Assembly: GCA_900545215.1 (NCBI GenBank)
Contig: UQXW01000012.1
Span: 1-42,162 of the forward strand
From: an uncultured Bacteroidota bacterium
GTDB taxonomy: Bacteria; Bacteroidota; Bacteroidia; Bacteroidales; P3
Length of the DNA stretch: 42,162 nt
Reading direction: 5' to 3'
A program made the translations under genes and the position numbers. The notes under the pieces are model-generated. The model was not told the DNA's origin. It ran no database searches and was given only the letters and a program-made list of their open reading frames with translations. Below, in pieces: positions 34,839 through 41,589 of this stretch. The stretch's first letter is position 1; every line of letters begins with the position of its first letter.

Positions 34839-35711
34839 TCAAAATCCGAGCGAATCCACCCCGTCCAAAGGGTTGTTCACCACAACATCCTCCATGCTTG
34901 TCGGCACAGCACACTCCGGGAAAGAACAATCTGTCACAGGTTGCGACTCGTTAAGGTCATTCATTAAAGCAGACACAGGCATGGCACCCTTTGCAATGGT
35001 AACTACCTCATTGTCGACCAATACTCCGTCGGCATTTGCGTCCATAGCTGCGACATCTACATATCCGTCAACATCGGCATGGACAAATACGGAATTATAT
35101 CCGTTGATTTTGGCAGCAACAACTGTAATCGGATTACCACTTTCATCAGTTACCGTTTGCACTCCTGCCAACTCACCCTGTCCATCTTCACCCGAAATTG
35201 AAGTTTGTGAGTCATCAGCAAGGTTTTCCGGTGAAGTTTCATGTTGCAACTGCTCTTGCGTCGGTGTTGACGAAGATTTGGAGGAAGAAGTTCCGAAAAC
35301 ATTGGCAGCATATCGGTCTTTCTCTGCCTGAGACATGGAATCCCACTCTGTTTTGTAGTAAGTACCGTATTGCTTTCCTCGCCACTCGAACACACCTCCC
35401 GCACCTACTTGTTTCCTCGCCGAAGCGAATGCCTCCGAAAAACTCATCTCATCGTTTACCTCGGCGACTTTCACATTTCCCGCCGGTTTTACCATATTCG
35501 CTTTGCCCACATTCGCCGCTACCGCATCATCGCCGCTTACTATTGCGGACAAACCTATTCCGCCTGCAATACCTGCCGCACCTATGCCCGCCATGCCCGC
35601 AGCCTTTTTCCATTTGGAAGTACCCTTAGGCTCTTGAACATCGTTTGCTCCCTCTTCGATGATTGTCGTTTGCTCATCTGCAAATTGTGTCTCTTCATTT
35701 CTGTTATCCAT
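34839..35711 (-). CDS. Membrane-anchored protein with glycine-zipper segment, possible FHA ligand
   Basis: This 290-residue protein starts at ATG 35711; the open frame continues to 35795, but a perfect promoter sits in between. The acidic N-terminus holds NEETQFADEQTTIIEE, whose Thr15-Thr16 resembles the Thr-Thr phospho-motif of FHA ligands such as GarA. Residues 37-59 are a Gly/Ala-rich helix (MAGIGAAGIAGGIGLSAI) that could cross the membrane. A conserved-looking block follows (MSFSEAFASARKQVGAGG, FEWRGKQYGTYYKTEWD, ending MSQAEKDRYAANVF). The Ser/Gln-rich linker and a beta-rich end (VFVHADVDGYVDVAAMD, VDNEVVTIAKG) complete it. I recognise no named family. It is the first gene of the unit with FHA and PP2C genes. 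Confidence 0.8.
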   Translation of the reverse strand: MDNRNEETQFADEQTTIIEEGANDVQEPKGTSKWKKAAGMAGIGAAGIAGGIGLSAIVSGDDAVAANVGKANMVKPAGNVKVAEVNDEMSFSEAFASARKQVGAGGVFEWRGKQYGTYYKTEWDSMSQAEKDRYAANVFGTSSSKSSSTPTQEQLQHETSPENLADDSQTSISGEDGQGELAGVQTVTDESGNPITVVAAKINGYNSVFVHADVDGYVDVAAMDANADGVLVDNEVVTIAKGAMPVSALMNDLNESQPVTDCSFPECAVPTSMEDVVVNNPLDGVDSLGF

Positions 35712-35740
35712 ATCCGTATGTTTTAATTGTTTAACGGGTA

Positions 35741-35771
35741 CAAAATTACACCCGTTTTCCTTCCGCACCAA
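35741..35771 (-). promoter_or_regulatory. Promoter of the glycine-zipper/FHA/PP2C unit
   Basis: The minus strand reads TTG, 20 bases, then TAATTTTG (35741-35748), a full match. Transcription would start near 35734, 23 bases before the ATG at 35711. It lies after the DGR template repeat, so this unit can be expressed apart from the DGR. Confidence 0.7.
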
Positions 35772-35952
35772 GCCTTCTCCCTTCCGATACTCCAAATACC
35801 CCGTTTAATCCGTCAAACCGCAATACCGCTTGACAAATCCGTCACTCAAAAACCAACGACAAGAGCTTTCAAAGAAATCTTTTACAGGCACTTGTCGTTG
35901 AAAGGCGGATTAACCGTTCATTTTCGTTTGTTTCCAAACACGACAGCAAATT

Positions 35953-35990
35953 GTTTACCACTTGGAAATCCATCCGATGTTTTAAGCTTA
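35953..35990 (+). repeat. 38-bp inverted repeat, arm at the 3' flank of the DGR template repeat
   Basis: Begins GTTTACCACTTGG and ends TTTTAAGCTTA. It is the reverse complement of 37702-37739 with 35 of 38 bases matching. Its inner end (CTTA at 35987-35990) merges with the template repeat. On the transcribed (minus) strand it lies directly after the template repeat. Confidence 0.9.
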
Positions 35991-36114
35991 AAGGGCGAGG
36001 CGGAGACCGTTGTTGTTGTTGCGGTTGTCGGGCGTGTTGTTGTTGCGATTCGACACTCGCACGTTCCTCGCGTTGTTGTTCCAGCTGCCGCCACGCAGAA
36101 CGCGGTTACTACCC
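35987..36114 (-). repeat. DGR template repeat (TR)
   Basis: Aligns without gaps to the variable repeat at 37739-37866 over 128 bases. On the sense (minus) strand there are 16 differences, all at template adenines (16 of 36 A changed, 0 of 92 other bases). The TR is rich in AAC codons (14 Asn AAY codons in the VP frame), which keeps mutated codons from becoming stops. It begins 3 bases after the reverse transcriptase stop codon. The 3' end GGTCTCCGCCTCGCCCTTTA contains the G/C-rich tract expected of an IMH*-type site. Confidence 0.97.
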
Positions 36115-36117
36115 TTT

Positions 36118-37116
36118 TCATTTGTTGTCGTTTATCATTATTTCCCGTCTCAATCCCTTACTGTAAGCATATCGTGAAAAAGAAATCAGTGGCGTGATAT
36201 GCTCCATATATTCTTTTTCTGTCCATTTCTTGTTTTCAAGCAAGTTTTCATACAGCCTCATTTTCTTTTTCAACCGTTTTTTACTGCGAGAATTGAGGAG
36301 TATCTTCTTATTGCTGATACGATACCCAAGAAATGATACTCCATTTCCGTTTTTTGCGAATACAGGCGGCTTCAATCGTAAGGCAAGTGAGGCATTCATA
36401 TAATCGTTTATTGCGTAAGCATTGCTTGTAAGCGAAGAATGATTGGTGCAAAAAACAAGAAAATCGTCCATATACCTTATATATTCCTCCGCTTTCAAGG
36501 TTTCTTTGCACCAATGGTCGAAATCAGATAAGTAATAGTTGGCAAAATATTGGCTTGTAAGGTTTCCTATCGGCAGTCCTTTGTTTTCTTGTTCTCTTTC
36601 ATAGCTGTCGATTATGCGAAAAAAGATTTCCAAAAGAGTTTTGTCCTTAAACAGACGCGATAGCTTATTTTTCAAAATCGTGTGGTCGATACTGTCAAAA
36701 TAATGCCTGACATCGAATTTGCCAACGTATGAATACTTTTTCATCGCTTTGCAGGCTCTGTCCAATGCGGCATAAACTCCTTTTCGAGGACGGGTTGCAT
36801 AAGTTGTATAGATGAAATGTCGTTCAAATACTGCATGGCAAACATTCATGATTGCATGGTGCAGTACTCTCTCGGGGAAAGATGCCGCACAAATCGTTCT
36901 TAATTTCGGATCATAGACGTTGAAATAAGTATAATCACCCACTTGCACATCTCCACTCCTTATTTGCAAAGATAACTCATGGAGGTTATCTTCCAAGTTT
37001 GCCGCATAAATCATTACTTCCCGCTTTTGCCATTTTCCTCTTGCCGCTTTATGAAATGCAAGTAAGAGATTATCCATATCATATATACGTTCCGTCAACC
37101 TTCCTACCCTTTTCAT
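36118..37116 (-). CDS. DGR-type reverse transcriptase
   Basis: This 332-residue enzyme copies the template-repeat RNA into cDNA with random insertion opposite adenine; the cDNA then replaces the variable repeat. RT motifs in order: ATRPRKGVYAALDRA (107-121), GKFDVRHYFDSIDH (first catalytic Asp135), GLPIGNLTSQYFANYYL (IGNLTSQ at 183-189, the DGR-specific form of motif 4), YIRYMDDFLVF (YMDD at 215-218), and VSFLGYRIS. There is no maturase or endonuclease domain, as expected. Its start overlaps the HRDC gene stop by 4 bases (ATGA), and the template repeat starts 3 bases after its stop. Retron or group II intron identity is ruled out by the TR/VR pair. Confidence 0.97.
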   Translation of the reverse strand: MKRVGRLTERIYDMDNLLLAFHKAARGKWQKREVMIYAANLEDNLHELSLQIRSGDVQVGDYTYFNVYDPKLRTICAASFPERVLHHAIMNVCHAVFERHFIYTTYATRPRKGVYAALDRACKAMKKYSYVGKFDVRHYFDSIDHTILKNKLSRLFKDKTLLEIFFRIIDSYEREQENKGLPIGNLTSQYFANYYLSDFDHWCKETLKAEEYIRYMDDFLVFCTNHSSLTSNAYAINDYMNASLALRLKPPVFAKNGNGVSFLGYRISNKKILLNSRSKKRLKKKMRLYENLLENKKWTEKEYMEHITPLISFSRYAYSKGLRREIMINDNK

Positions 37117-37571
37117 TTCTCGACTTGCAAAGTATTGTTGTACATATCCACTATTGTTCGTCCGTATTTCTCTGCCCGTTTGTTCCCTATGCCGTTTATG
37201 CCTTGCAAACTCTTTTCGTCAAAAGTCGGCAAGGCTGTCATCTCGGCTAACTCTGCGTCTGTAAAAACTGCGTAGGCAGGCACGGCATCATTTTGTGCTA
37301 TCTGCTTTCTCAAAGCACGTAAATCGGAAAACATCTTGAAGGCTTTTTCGTCCAAAACCTCCTTATAATCCACTTTTTCCTTGGATACGGAATTTTGTTC
37401 CTGCGTCTGTCCTTGCAGATAGGTTATGCAGAATGTCCAATAGGACTGCTGTTCATCTCTTATCAGTTCCTTGTCTGTCTTTACCACTTTATGCGAACGC
37501 AGAAACTTGTTCATGGTTTCCTGTTCCTCCTGTCCGCAGGTTATAGGTATCGAAAAAATCGCATATTGCAT
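37113..37571 (-). CDS. HRDC-domain DGR accessory protein
   Basis: This 152-residue protein has an N-terminal segment (MQYAIFSIPITCGQEEQE, then MNKFLRSHKVV and QSYWTFCITYL) and a C-terminal HRDC domain at about 70-145 (KMFSDLRALRKQIAQND, VPAYAVFTDAELAEMT, LQGINGIGNKRAEKYG). HRDC domains bind nucleic acid in RecQ and RNase D. Small HRDC proteins are known as accessory proteins of some DGRs, taking the place of the more usual Avd. No Avd gene is seen here. Its stop overlaps the reverse transcriptase start, so the two are made together. It probably binds the template RNA or the target DNA; that is inference. Confidence 0.88.
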   Translation of the reverse strand: MQYAIFSIPITCGQEEQETMNKFLRSHKVVKTDKELIRDEQQSYWTFCITYLQGQTQEQNSVSKEKVDYKEVLDEKAFKMFSDLRALRKQIAQNDAVPAYAVFTDAELAEMTALPTFDEKSLQGINGIGNKRAEKYGRTIVDMYNNTLQVEK

Positions 37572-37588
37572 GATTCAAATATTTTTAG

Positions 37589-37603
37589 ACCGCCTTTGGC
37601 GGT
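37589..37603. other. Short GC hairpin between VR and HRDC gene
   Basis: ACCGCC (37589-37594) and GGCGGT (37598-37603) form a 6-bp stem with a TTT loop. On the plus strand it is followed by a T-rich run; on the sense (minus) strand it comes just before the HRDC ATG. No plus-strand gene ends here, so a terminator role is doubtful. Confidence 0.5.
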
Positions 37604-37702
37604 ATTGTTTTTCTTTTTCGCTTCGGTCGTTTGTCGCTCGGCTCCGCTCTCGCTCCTTACTCCCTCCGCTCTTCTGCTTTCCTTCTTTTTTCTTTTCTTT
37701 TT
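37604..37702 (-). other. Purine-rich tract downstream of the variable repeat
   Basis: The sense (minus) strand is almost all A/G for about 100 bases: it starts AAAAAGAAAAGAAAAAAGAA and continues with GAGCGGAGGGAG-like words, with pyrimidines rare and isolated. It lies between the inverted-repeat arm after the VR and the HRDC gene. It has no reading frame of note. Confidence 0.6.
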
Positions 37703-37739
37703 AAGCTTAAAACATCGGGTGGATTACCAAGCGGTAAAC
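37702..37739 (-). repeat. 38-bp inverted repeat, arm at the 3' flank of the DGR variable repeat
   Basis: Reverse complement of 35953-35990 with three mismatches. It starts TAAGCTTAAAACATCGGG on the plus strand and ends GGTAAAC, directly against the VR and the VP stop codon. The AAGCTT palindrome is at the outer end. Confidence 0.9.
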
Positions 37740-37866
37740 TTAAAGGGCGAGGCGGAGACCGTAGCGGCTGCAGCGGTAGTCGGGCGTGCCGTGGAAGCGA
37801 TACGACACTCGCACGTTCCTCGCGTTGTAGTACCAGCTGCCGCCACGCAGAACGCGGTAACTACCC
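37739..37866 (-). repeat. DGR variable repeat (VR)
   Basis: The 3' end of the variable protein gene, including its stop codon. It changes 12 of the 14 template Asn codons: to Tyr six times, and to Phe, His, Gly, Cys, Ser and Arg once each. Third-position C is always kept. Two Asn codons (residues 283 and 286 of the protein) are unchanged. The last 20 or so bases before the stop are identical to the template, as needed for homing. Confidence 0.97.
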
Positions 37867-38672
37867 GTGCTTGCTCCTATCGGATTGTTCTGCGAATTGC
37901 TCGAATAGCCATCATACCAATCCTTACACCACTCCCAAACGTTTCCGCTCATGTCATATAAGCCTAATTCGTTGGCTTGCTTTTGTGCAACGGGATGTGT
38001 CTTACCTCTGCTGATATCGTCATACCATGCAACGATATCAGGATTATTGCTTCCGCTGTATTTGTATCCTTTGCTTTTGTTGCCACCTCTCGCTGCATAT
38101 TCCCATTCGGCTTCCGTAGGCAGACGGAAATTCTTTCCCGTAAGTCGATTGAGTTTCTCGATAAATTCTTGACAGTCGTTCCAGCTTACCTTTTCCACCG
38201 GACATTGATTATCTCCCTTAAAGTATGAAGGATTACTGCCCATGACGGCTTCCCATAGTTCTTGCGTTACTTGAGTTTGCCCGATATAATAATCGGGAAG
38301 GGTAACGGAGTGAACAGGTTTCTCATCTGTAAATGCATCGCTGCCTTGCTCCGAGGTGGCTCCCATTTGAAAAGTTCCGCCCGCTACTTTCACCATCTTG
38401 AATTGCACGCCGTTGACGGTAAATACTTGAACTCCCGCTCTGCGTTGTTTTTCTTGTTCTGCCAACCATGCTTGTGCTTCATTGGCTACACTTCCGGAAC
38501 AGGTGGAAATCAATAGTCTGAATTGCTCTCTTGCCTCGGCTTCTCCATTTTCCAAATAATTTTTCTTCGCTCTGCTTAGCATGTCCCAACATTCGGTATC
38601 ATAGTCTTGTGCTTTCGCAAAACCGTTTGCCAACAGGGCAAACAACAATAAAAATCGTGCTATCTTCTTCAT
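37740..38672 (-). CDS. DGR variable protein: exported FGE-sulfatase (C-type-lectin-fold) domain protein
   Basis: This 310-residue protein starts at ATG 38672 (MKKIARFLLLFALLANGFAK, then a signal cleavage near AKAQ); an ATG nine codons upstream would spoil the signal. Residues 23-80 are helical (CWDMLSRAKKNYLENGEA). The formylglycine-generating-enzyme/SUMF1 domain covers about 90-310: MVKVAGGTFQMGATSEQG, VTQELWEAVMGSNPSYF, VSWNDCQEFIEKLNRLTG, RLPTEAEWEYAARGG, LYDMSGNVWEWCKDWY and RVLRGGSWYYNAR. The diversified residues are 272, 281, 282, 291, 293-295, 299 and 301-304, clustered in the C-terminal ligand-binding face as in other DGR variable proteins. It is probably periplasmic or surface-exposed. 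It follows the transmembrane kinase gene. Confidence 0.95.
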   Translation of the reverse strand: MKKIARFLLLFALLANGFAKAQDYDTECWDMLSRAKKNYLENGEAEAREQFRLLISTCSGSVANEAQAWLAEQEKQRRAGVQVFTVNGVQFKMVKVAGGTFQMGATSEQGSDAFTDEKPVHSVTLPDYYIGQTQVTQELWEAVMGSNPSYFKGDNQCPVEKVSWNDCQEFIEKLNRLTGKNFRLPTEAEWEYAARGGNKSKGYKYSGSNNPDIVAWYDDISRGKTHPVAQKQANELGLYDMSGNVWEWCKDWYDGYSSNSQNNPIGASTGSYRVLRGGSWYYNARNVRVSYRFHGTPDYRCSRYGLRLAL

Positions 38673-38782
38673 CTCCAATTTGTGTGTTTGTTTAACCATT
38701 TATTTCTTCTTTATCCATTATTCTTCTCTTACTTCATTTCTTGCAAACATTACCTTATTCTGCTCTCTTCTTCAAACCATTC

Positions 38783-38840
38783 CGCAAAACGCCATTTGGC
38801 TGAAACGGAACGCCGTTCCGATAAATTCTTTCGCTTTTTC
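38783..38840. repeat. GAAACGCCG-type intergenic repeat, degenerate copy
   Basis: Contains CAAAACGCCATTTGGC and GAAACGGAACGCCGTTCC, the same words as in the other copies; the AAGAAAAAATTATT core is reduced. It lies in the 225-base gap between the kinase and variable protein genes. Confidence 0.55.
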
Positions 38841-38897
38841 ATCGCAGCAAAACGGCAATTCGATTTCATATTTTCAAAATTTATAGAAATCAAAGGC

Positions 38898-40346
38898 TTA
38901 CAATGCATTGTATTTCCTCCTCACTGTTGCGTCCTCTTTGTACTGCAATGCTTTGCCGTAGTTTTCTTTCGCTTTTCGTTTGGCTTCCGTATCGTTGGTG
39001 TTTTTGAAGTAATCTTTGTAATAGAAATCGCCCCTGCCCTTATACGTCTTGAACGCTTCCTCATTATCCTTCTTCCGTTTTGCTTCTTGCTCCGCTCTTT
39101 GGCGTTCCTGCTTCTGTTGCTCTGTTTTGCGGCGTTCCGCTTCCAAACGGGCTTGGCGTTCGGCTTCTGCTTTCTTTCGTTCTTCCGTTTTACGTTCCAT
39201 CATCTTTCGGGTAGGTTCTTCTGCAAATGAAGAAACTTCTGTATTTGATGAAATTTCCATCTCCGGATATTCAACTGCCGTTTCCGTGGCAGTTTCTATA
39301 CTATTACCACTTCCGACGGAGCATTTCCCGATTACAAGAGCCGATACTCCTATCACGATTACAAGTCCTATAATCACGAAGAATACTTTCCGAGACTTCG
39401 GATCGGGCTTTTGGCTTGGTGAAAGACTTGGCGGGTTCGGTGATGGGGCAGGTGGGTTCGGTTCTTTGTTCAGAAGAGCGATTACTTCGTCCATTGTCTG
39501 CGGACGGTCTTTGCGTTTCTGCTCCATGCACTTGCTTACGATGCGGAAGAGGGCTTGGCTCATGCCGGCAGGCTTGGTCAGGGTGGCATCGTCTGCCAAG
39601 TCGGTGGAAGCAGGGGGCTTGGTGCCGCTTATTATCTTGTATATGGTGGCACCGAGGGCATAAATGTCGGTCGAGGGCGTGAATTGCTTCAAACCGCCGG
39701 GCGTCATCTGTTCTATGGGCGAGTATCCGGCGGAATAGCCTACGGTTGTGGTGCTTGTGGCTTCTCCTCCGCCGTCGTAGTGCTTGGATATGCCGAAGTC
39801 TATCAATACTGCATTGTCGTCTCGGTCTATCATGATGTTGGCAGGCTTGATGTCCAAATGCAGTATGCCCTTGTCATGAATATACTTCAAAGCTTGTGCT
39901 ACCTGATCGATGTATTTGAGAGCCGCGGCTTCGGGAAGTTTTCCTTTGTCTTCAAGACTTTGCCCTTCGATATAGTCCATGACGTAGTATGCCGTGGCGT
40001 TTTCCTCGAATACATCGCTCACACTCACCACTCCTTTATGCTTCAATTCTGCCATGGTGCGGGCTTCTTTTAAGAATCGCTCGATATTCTTGCGGTTCTC
40101 GCCGGTATTGCTGTAACTTACCTGCGTTCCGTCCGACTGCCTGCGGAAGCTGTCTTTGGGAAAGTATTCTTTGATGGCTACTTTCTTGTTCAGACCGGTA
40201 TGCAATCCCAAATAAGTGATGCCGAAGCCGCCTTTGCCGAGAACTTTCAGCAGTTTGTATCTGCCGTTGCACAGACTTATTCCCGACTTTATGTCGAGGG
40301 CTGACTGTGAAATGTCTGTTCTTATTGTCTCATCATTGCTTCCCAT
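38898..40346 (-). CDS. Transmembrane Ser/Thr protein kinase (Hanks type)
   Basis: This 482-residue kinase has a cytoplasmic catalytic domain (about 30-292) with G-loop LGKGGFG (36-42), AIKE (Lys59), Glu94 in FLKEART, catalytic loop ILHLDIKPANI (HLD instead of HRD, Asp165), DFG at 183-185, and a P-loop-like GYSAGYSPIEQM activation segment. A Pro/Ser linker (NPPAPSPNPPSLSPSQ) leads to one membrane helix (about 320-340). The extracytoplasmic part has a charged coiled coil (RQARLEAERRKTEQQKQERQ) and a C-terminal helical piece (YKGRGDFYYKDYFKNTND) like a short TPR. It is upstream of the exported DGR variable protein and downstream of a FHA gene. The outer part may sense a ligand together with the variable protein; that is inferred from topology. 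Confidence 0.95.
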   Translation of the reverse strand: MGSNDETIRTDISQSALDIKSGISLCNGRYKLLKVLGKGGFGITYLGLHTGLNKKVAIKEYFPKDSFRRQSDGTQVSYSNTGENRKNIERFLKEARTMAELKHKGVVSVSDVFEENATAYYVMDYIEGQSLEDKGKLPEAAALKYIDQVAQALKYIHDKGILHLDIKPANIMIDRDDNAVLIDFGISKHYDGGGEATSTTTVGYSAGYSPIEQMTPGGLKQFTPSTDIYALGATIYKIISGTKPPASTDLADDATLTKPAGMSQALFRIVSKCMEQKRKDRPQTMDEVIALLNKEPNPPAPSPNPPSLSPSQKPDPKSRKVFFVIIGLVIVIGVSALVIGKCSVGSGNSIETATETAVEYPEMEISSNTEVSSFAEEPTRKMMERKTEERKKAEAERQARLEAERRKTEQQKQERQRAEQEAKRKKDNEEAFKTYKGRGDFYYKDYFKNTNDTEAKRKAKENYGKALQYKEDATVRRKYNAL

Positions 40347-40424
40347 TATCTTTCTTTTGTATTATTTATTTCAAATATCTCGTTTTCAATTCTTTGCAAC
40401 TATTTGTTATTCCCTTTGCTTTCT

Positions 40425-41078
40425 TTACTCCCATTTTGTTTGGCAATACGGGCATTTACCCTGCTGTTTGACAGCTTCAAAGGGCTGGTCTCCAAGCCAT
40501 TTCTTACATTTGGGACATACATAGGTCGTTTTGAATTCGTCCATCAGCCTTGCTTCTTTCTCGGGCATTTCTTTGGTTATTTTCTTCTGAATATAAACGG
40601 AATATATCAGGAGAATAACTCCCACAGGTATGAAGACGGTAATCAGAATGGTCGATAGGAGTTTGAGTTCCGCATATTCCCTTGTAAAATAGCCGAACAT
40701 GGCACATAGCAACATTATTCCGGAGGCGACATACTTGTAATAGGTAGTTCGCATCTGCTCCTGTCGCAACTTGGTTTTGCGTTCGGAGTGGCGTCGGTAG
40801 ATTTGCTCCAAATGAGATATGTCCGTGGCAGTTTTTTCGGGCGACAGACATAGTAATTGCTTCAATGTGGCGGTATATGTCGGTCCGAGGCGGAGCGGCG
40901 TGTCTGCTTTGACTATACATTCCTCTATTGCCATGCCATCGACAAAGGTTCCGTTCCTGCCCAAGTTCTTTATTTTGAAACTGCCGTCCTGCAAGGGTGT
41001 TACTTCCAAGTGTTTGCGTGATACGGATTTGTCGTTTATGGGGATTTTTTGCCCGCCTTCTCTTCCTATTATAATCAT
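40425..41078 (-). CDS. FHA-domain membrane protein with C-terminal zinc ribbon
   Basis: In this 217-residue protein the FHA domain is at the very start (GREGGQKIPINDKSVSRKHL, then LGRNGTFVDGMAI), so residues Arg6, Ser20-Arg21-His23 and Asn42-Gly43 match phosphothreonine-binding FHA cores. Two membrane helices follow (about 115-132 and 141-163). The C-terminus is a zinc ribbon with CPKC (188, 191) and CPYC (209, 212). Domain order is the reverse of the other FHA/zinc-ribbon protein at 34280-34825. It overlaps the stop of the LytTR gene by 4 bases, so the two are translated together, and it precedes the kinase gene by 78 bases. Confidence 0.92.
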   Translation of the reverse strand: MIIIGREGGQKIPINDKSVSRKHLEVTPLQDGSFKIKNLGRNGTFVDGMAIEECIVKADTPLRLGPTYTATLKQLLCLSPEKTATDISHLEQIYRRHSERKTKLRQEQMRTTYYKYVASGIMLLCAMFGYFTREYAELKLLSTILITVFIPVGVILLIYSVYIQKKITKEMPEKEARLMDEFKTTYVCPKCKKWLGDQPFEAVKQQGKCPYCQTKWE

Positions 41079-41464
41079 TTCTGTTTGGGGGAATAAATGT
41101 TCTTCAAATTTTTCAGGGCTTCCTTGGATACGTTTAACTCGTATGCCTGTGTGAATACAAAGTCGGACAAGAGCAGTTTTTGTTTCGGTATATTGATATG
41201 GTAAATGTATTCGATATTCACTATATATCTGCGACCTATACGGATAAAAGCCAAATGCTCGTCTTGGTTTTGCAGTTTGAAACTGTTGCTTATCAGGTCT
41301 TCTATTGTGTGCAGGCTTGCGAGTACCTGTGATTGCAAGCCGTTACGGAAATATATGGAGGTATAATTACCTTCTGCTTCAAAATAAATCACTTGCGACA
41401 AGGGGACTTTGAGTAATTCGTCCCTTGTGTTGAAGTATAAATGTGTACTGTTGTCGTTTTCCAT
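41075..41464 (-). CDS. Stand-alone LytTR DNA-binding domain protein
   Basis: This 129-residue protein is a LytTR DNA-binding domain almost from end to end: VIYFEAEGNYTSIYF, then TIEDLISNSF, FIRIGRRYIVNIEYIYHI and a LSVSKEALKNLK-type end (LNVSKEALKNLKNIY). LytTR domains usually form the output half of LytR/AlgR response regulators; here the receiver domain is absent, so activity may be set by another partner such as the FHA protein encoded downstream with a 4-base overlap. It is the first gene of the LytTR-FHA-kinase unit. Structured element copy B lies 125 bases upstream on the same strand. Confidence 0.92.
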   Translation of the reverse strand: MENDNSTHLYFNTRDELLKVPLSQVIYFEAEGNYTSIYFRNGLQSQVLASLHTIEDLISNSFKLQNQDEHLAFIRIGRRYIVNIEYIYHINIPKQKLLLSDFVFTQAYELNVSKEALKNLKNIYSPKQK

Positions 41465-41589
41465 TTCTCGTTACCTTTTTTTCTCTTGCCATCACTGCTT
41501 TCGGCAGAGGGAGATTGCGACTTCGCTGTCGGTAACGATGTATTATGCAGGGGTTTTATGCTATGGGCTTCGTTTCTCCTTACAAGAAT

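Noticed and set aside
35918..36121. 67-codon minus-strand frame running through the template repeat (MKRVVTAFCVAAAG...)
   Set aside because: It starts inside the RT stop region and reads the TR out of the variable-protein frame; Thr repeats come from ACA/ACG shifts of AAC codons. The TR is explained as noncoding template.
36118..37116. Reverse transcriptase as retron or group II intron RT
   Set aside because: No maturase or endonuclease domain, no msr/msd or intron ends; IGNLTSQ motif and an adenine-specific TR/VR pair identify a DGR.
37589..37621. Hairpin plus T-run as a plus-strand terminator
   Set aside because: There is no plus-strand gene before it; the T-rich run is the complement of the purine tract on the sense strand.
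35990..37866. CRISPR or simple direct repeat array suggested by repeated AAC/GTT words
   Set aside because: Only two copies exist, 1.75 kb apart, with A-specific differences; the AAC runs are Asn codons of the DGR template.
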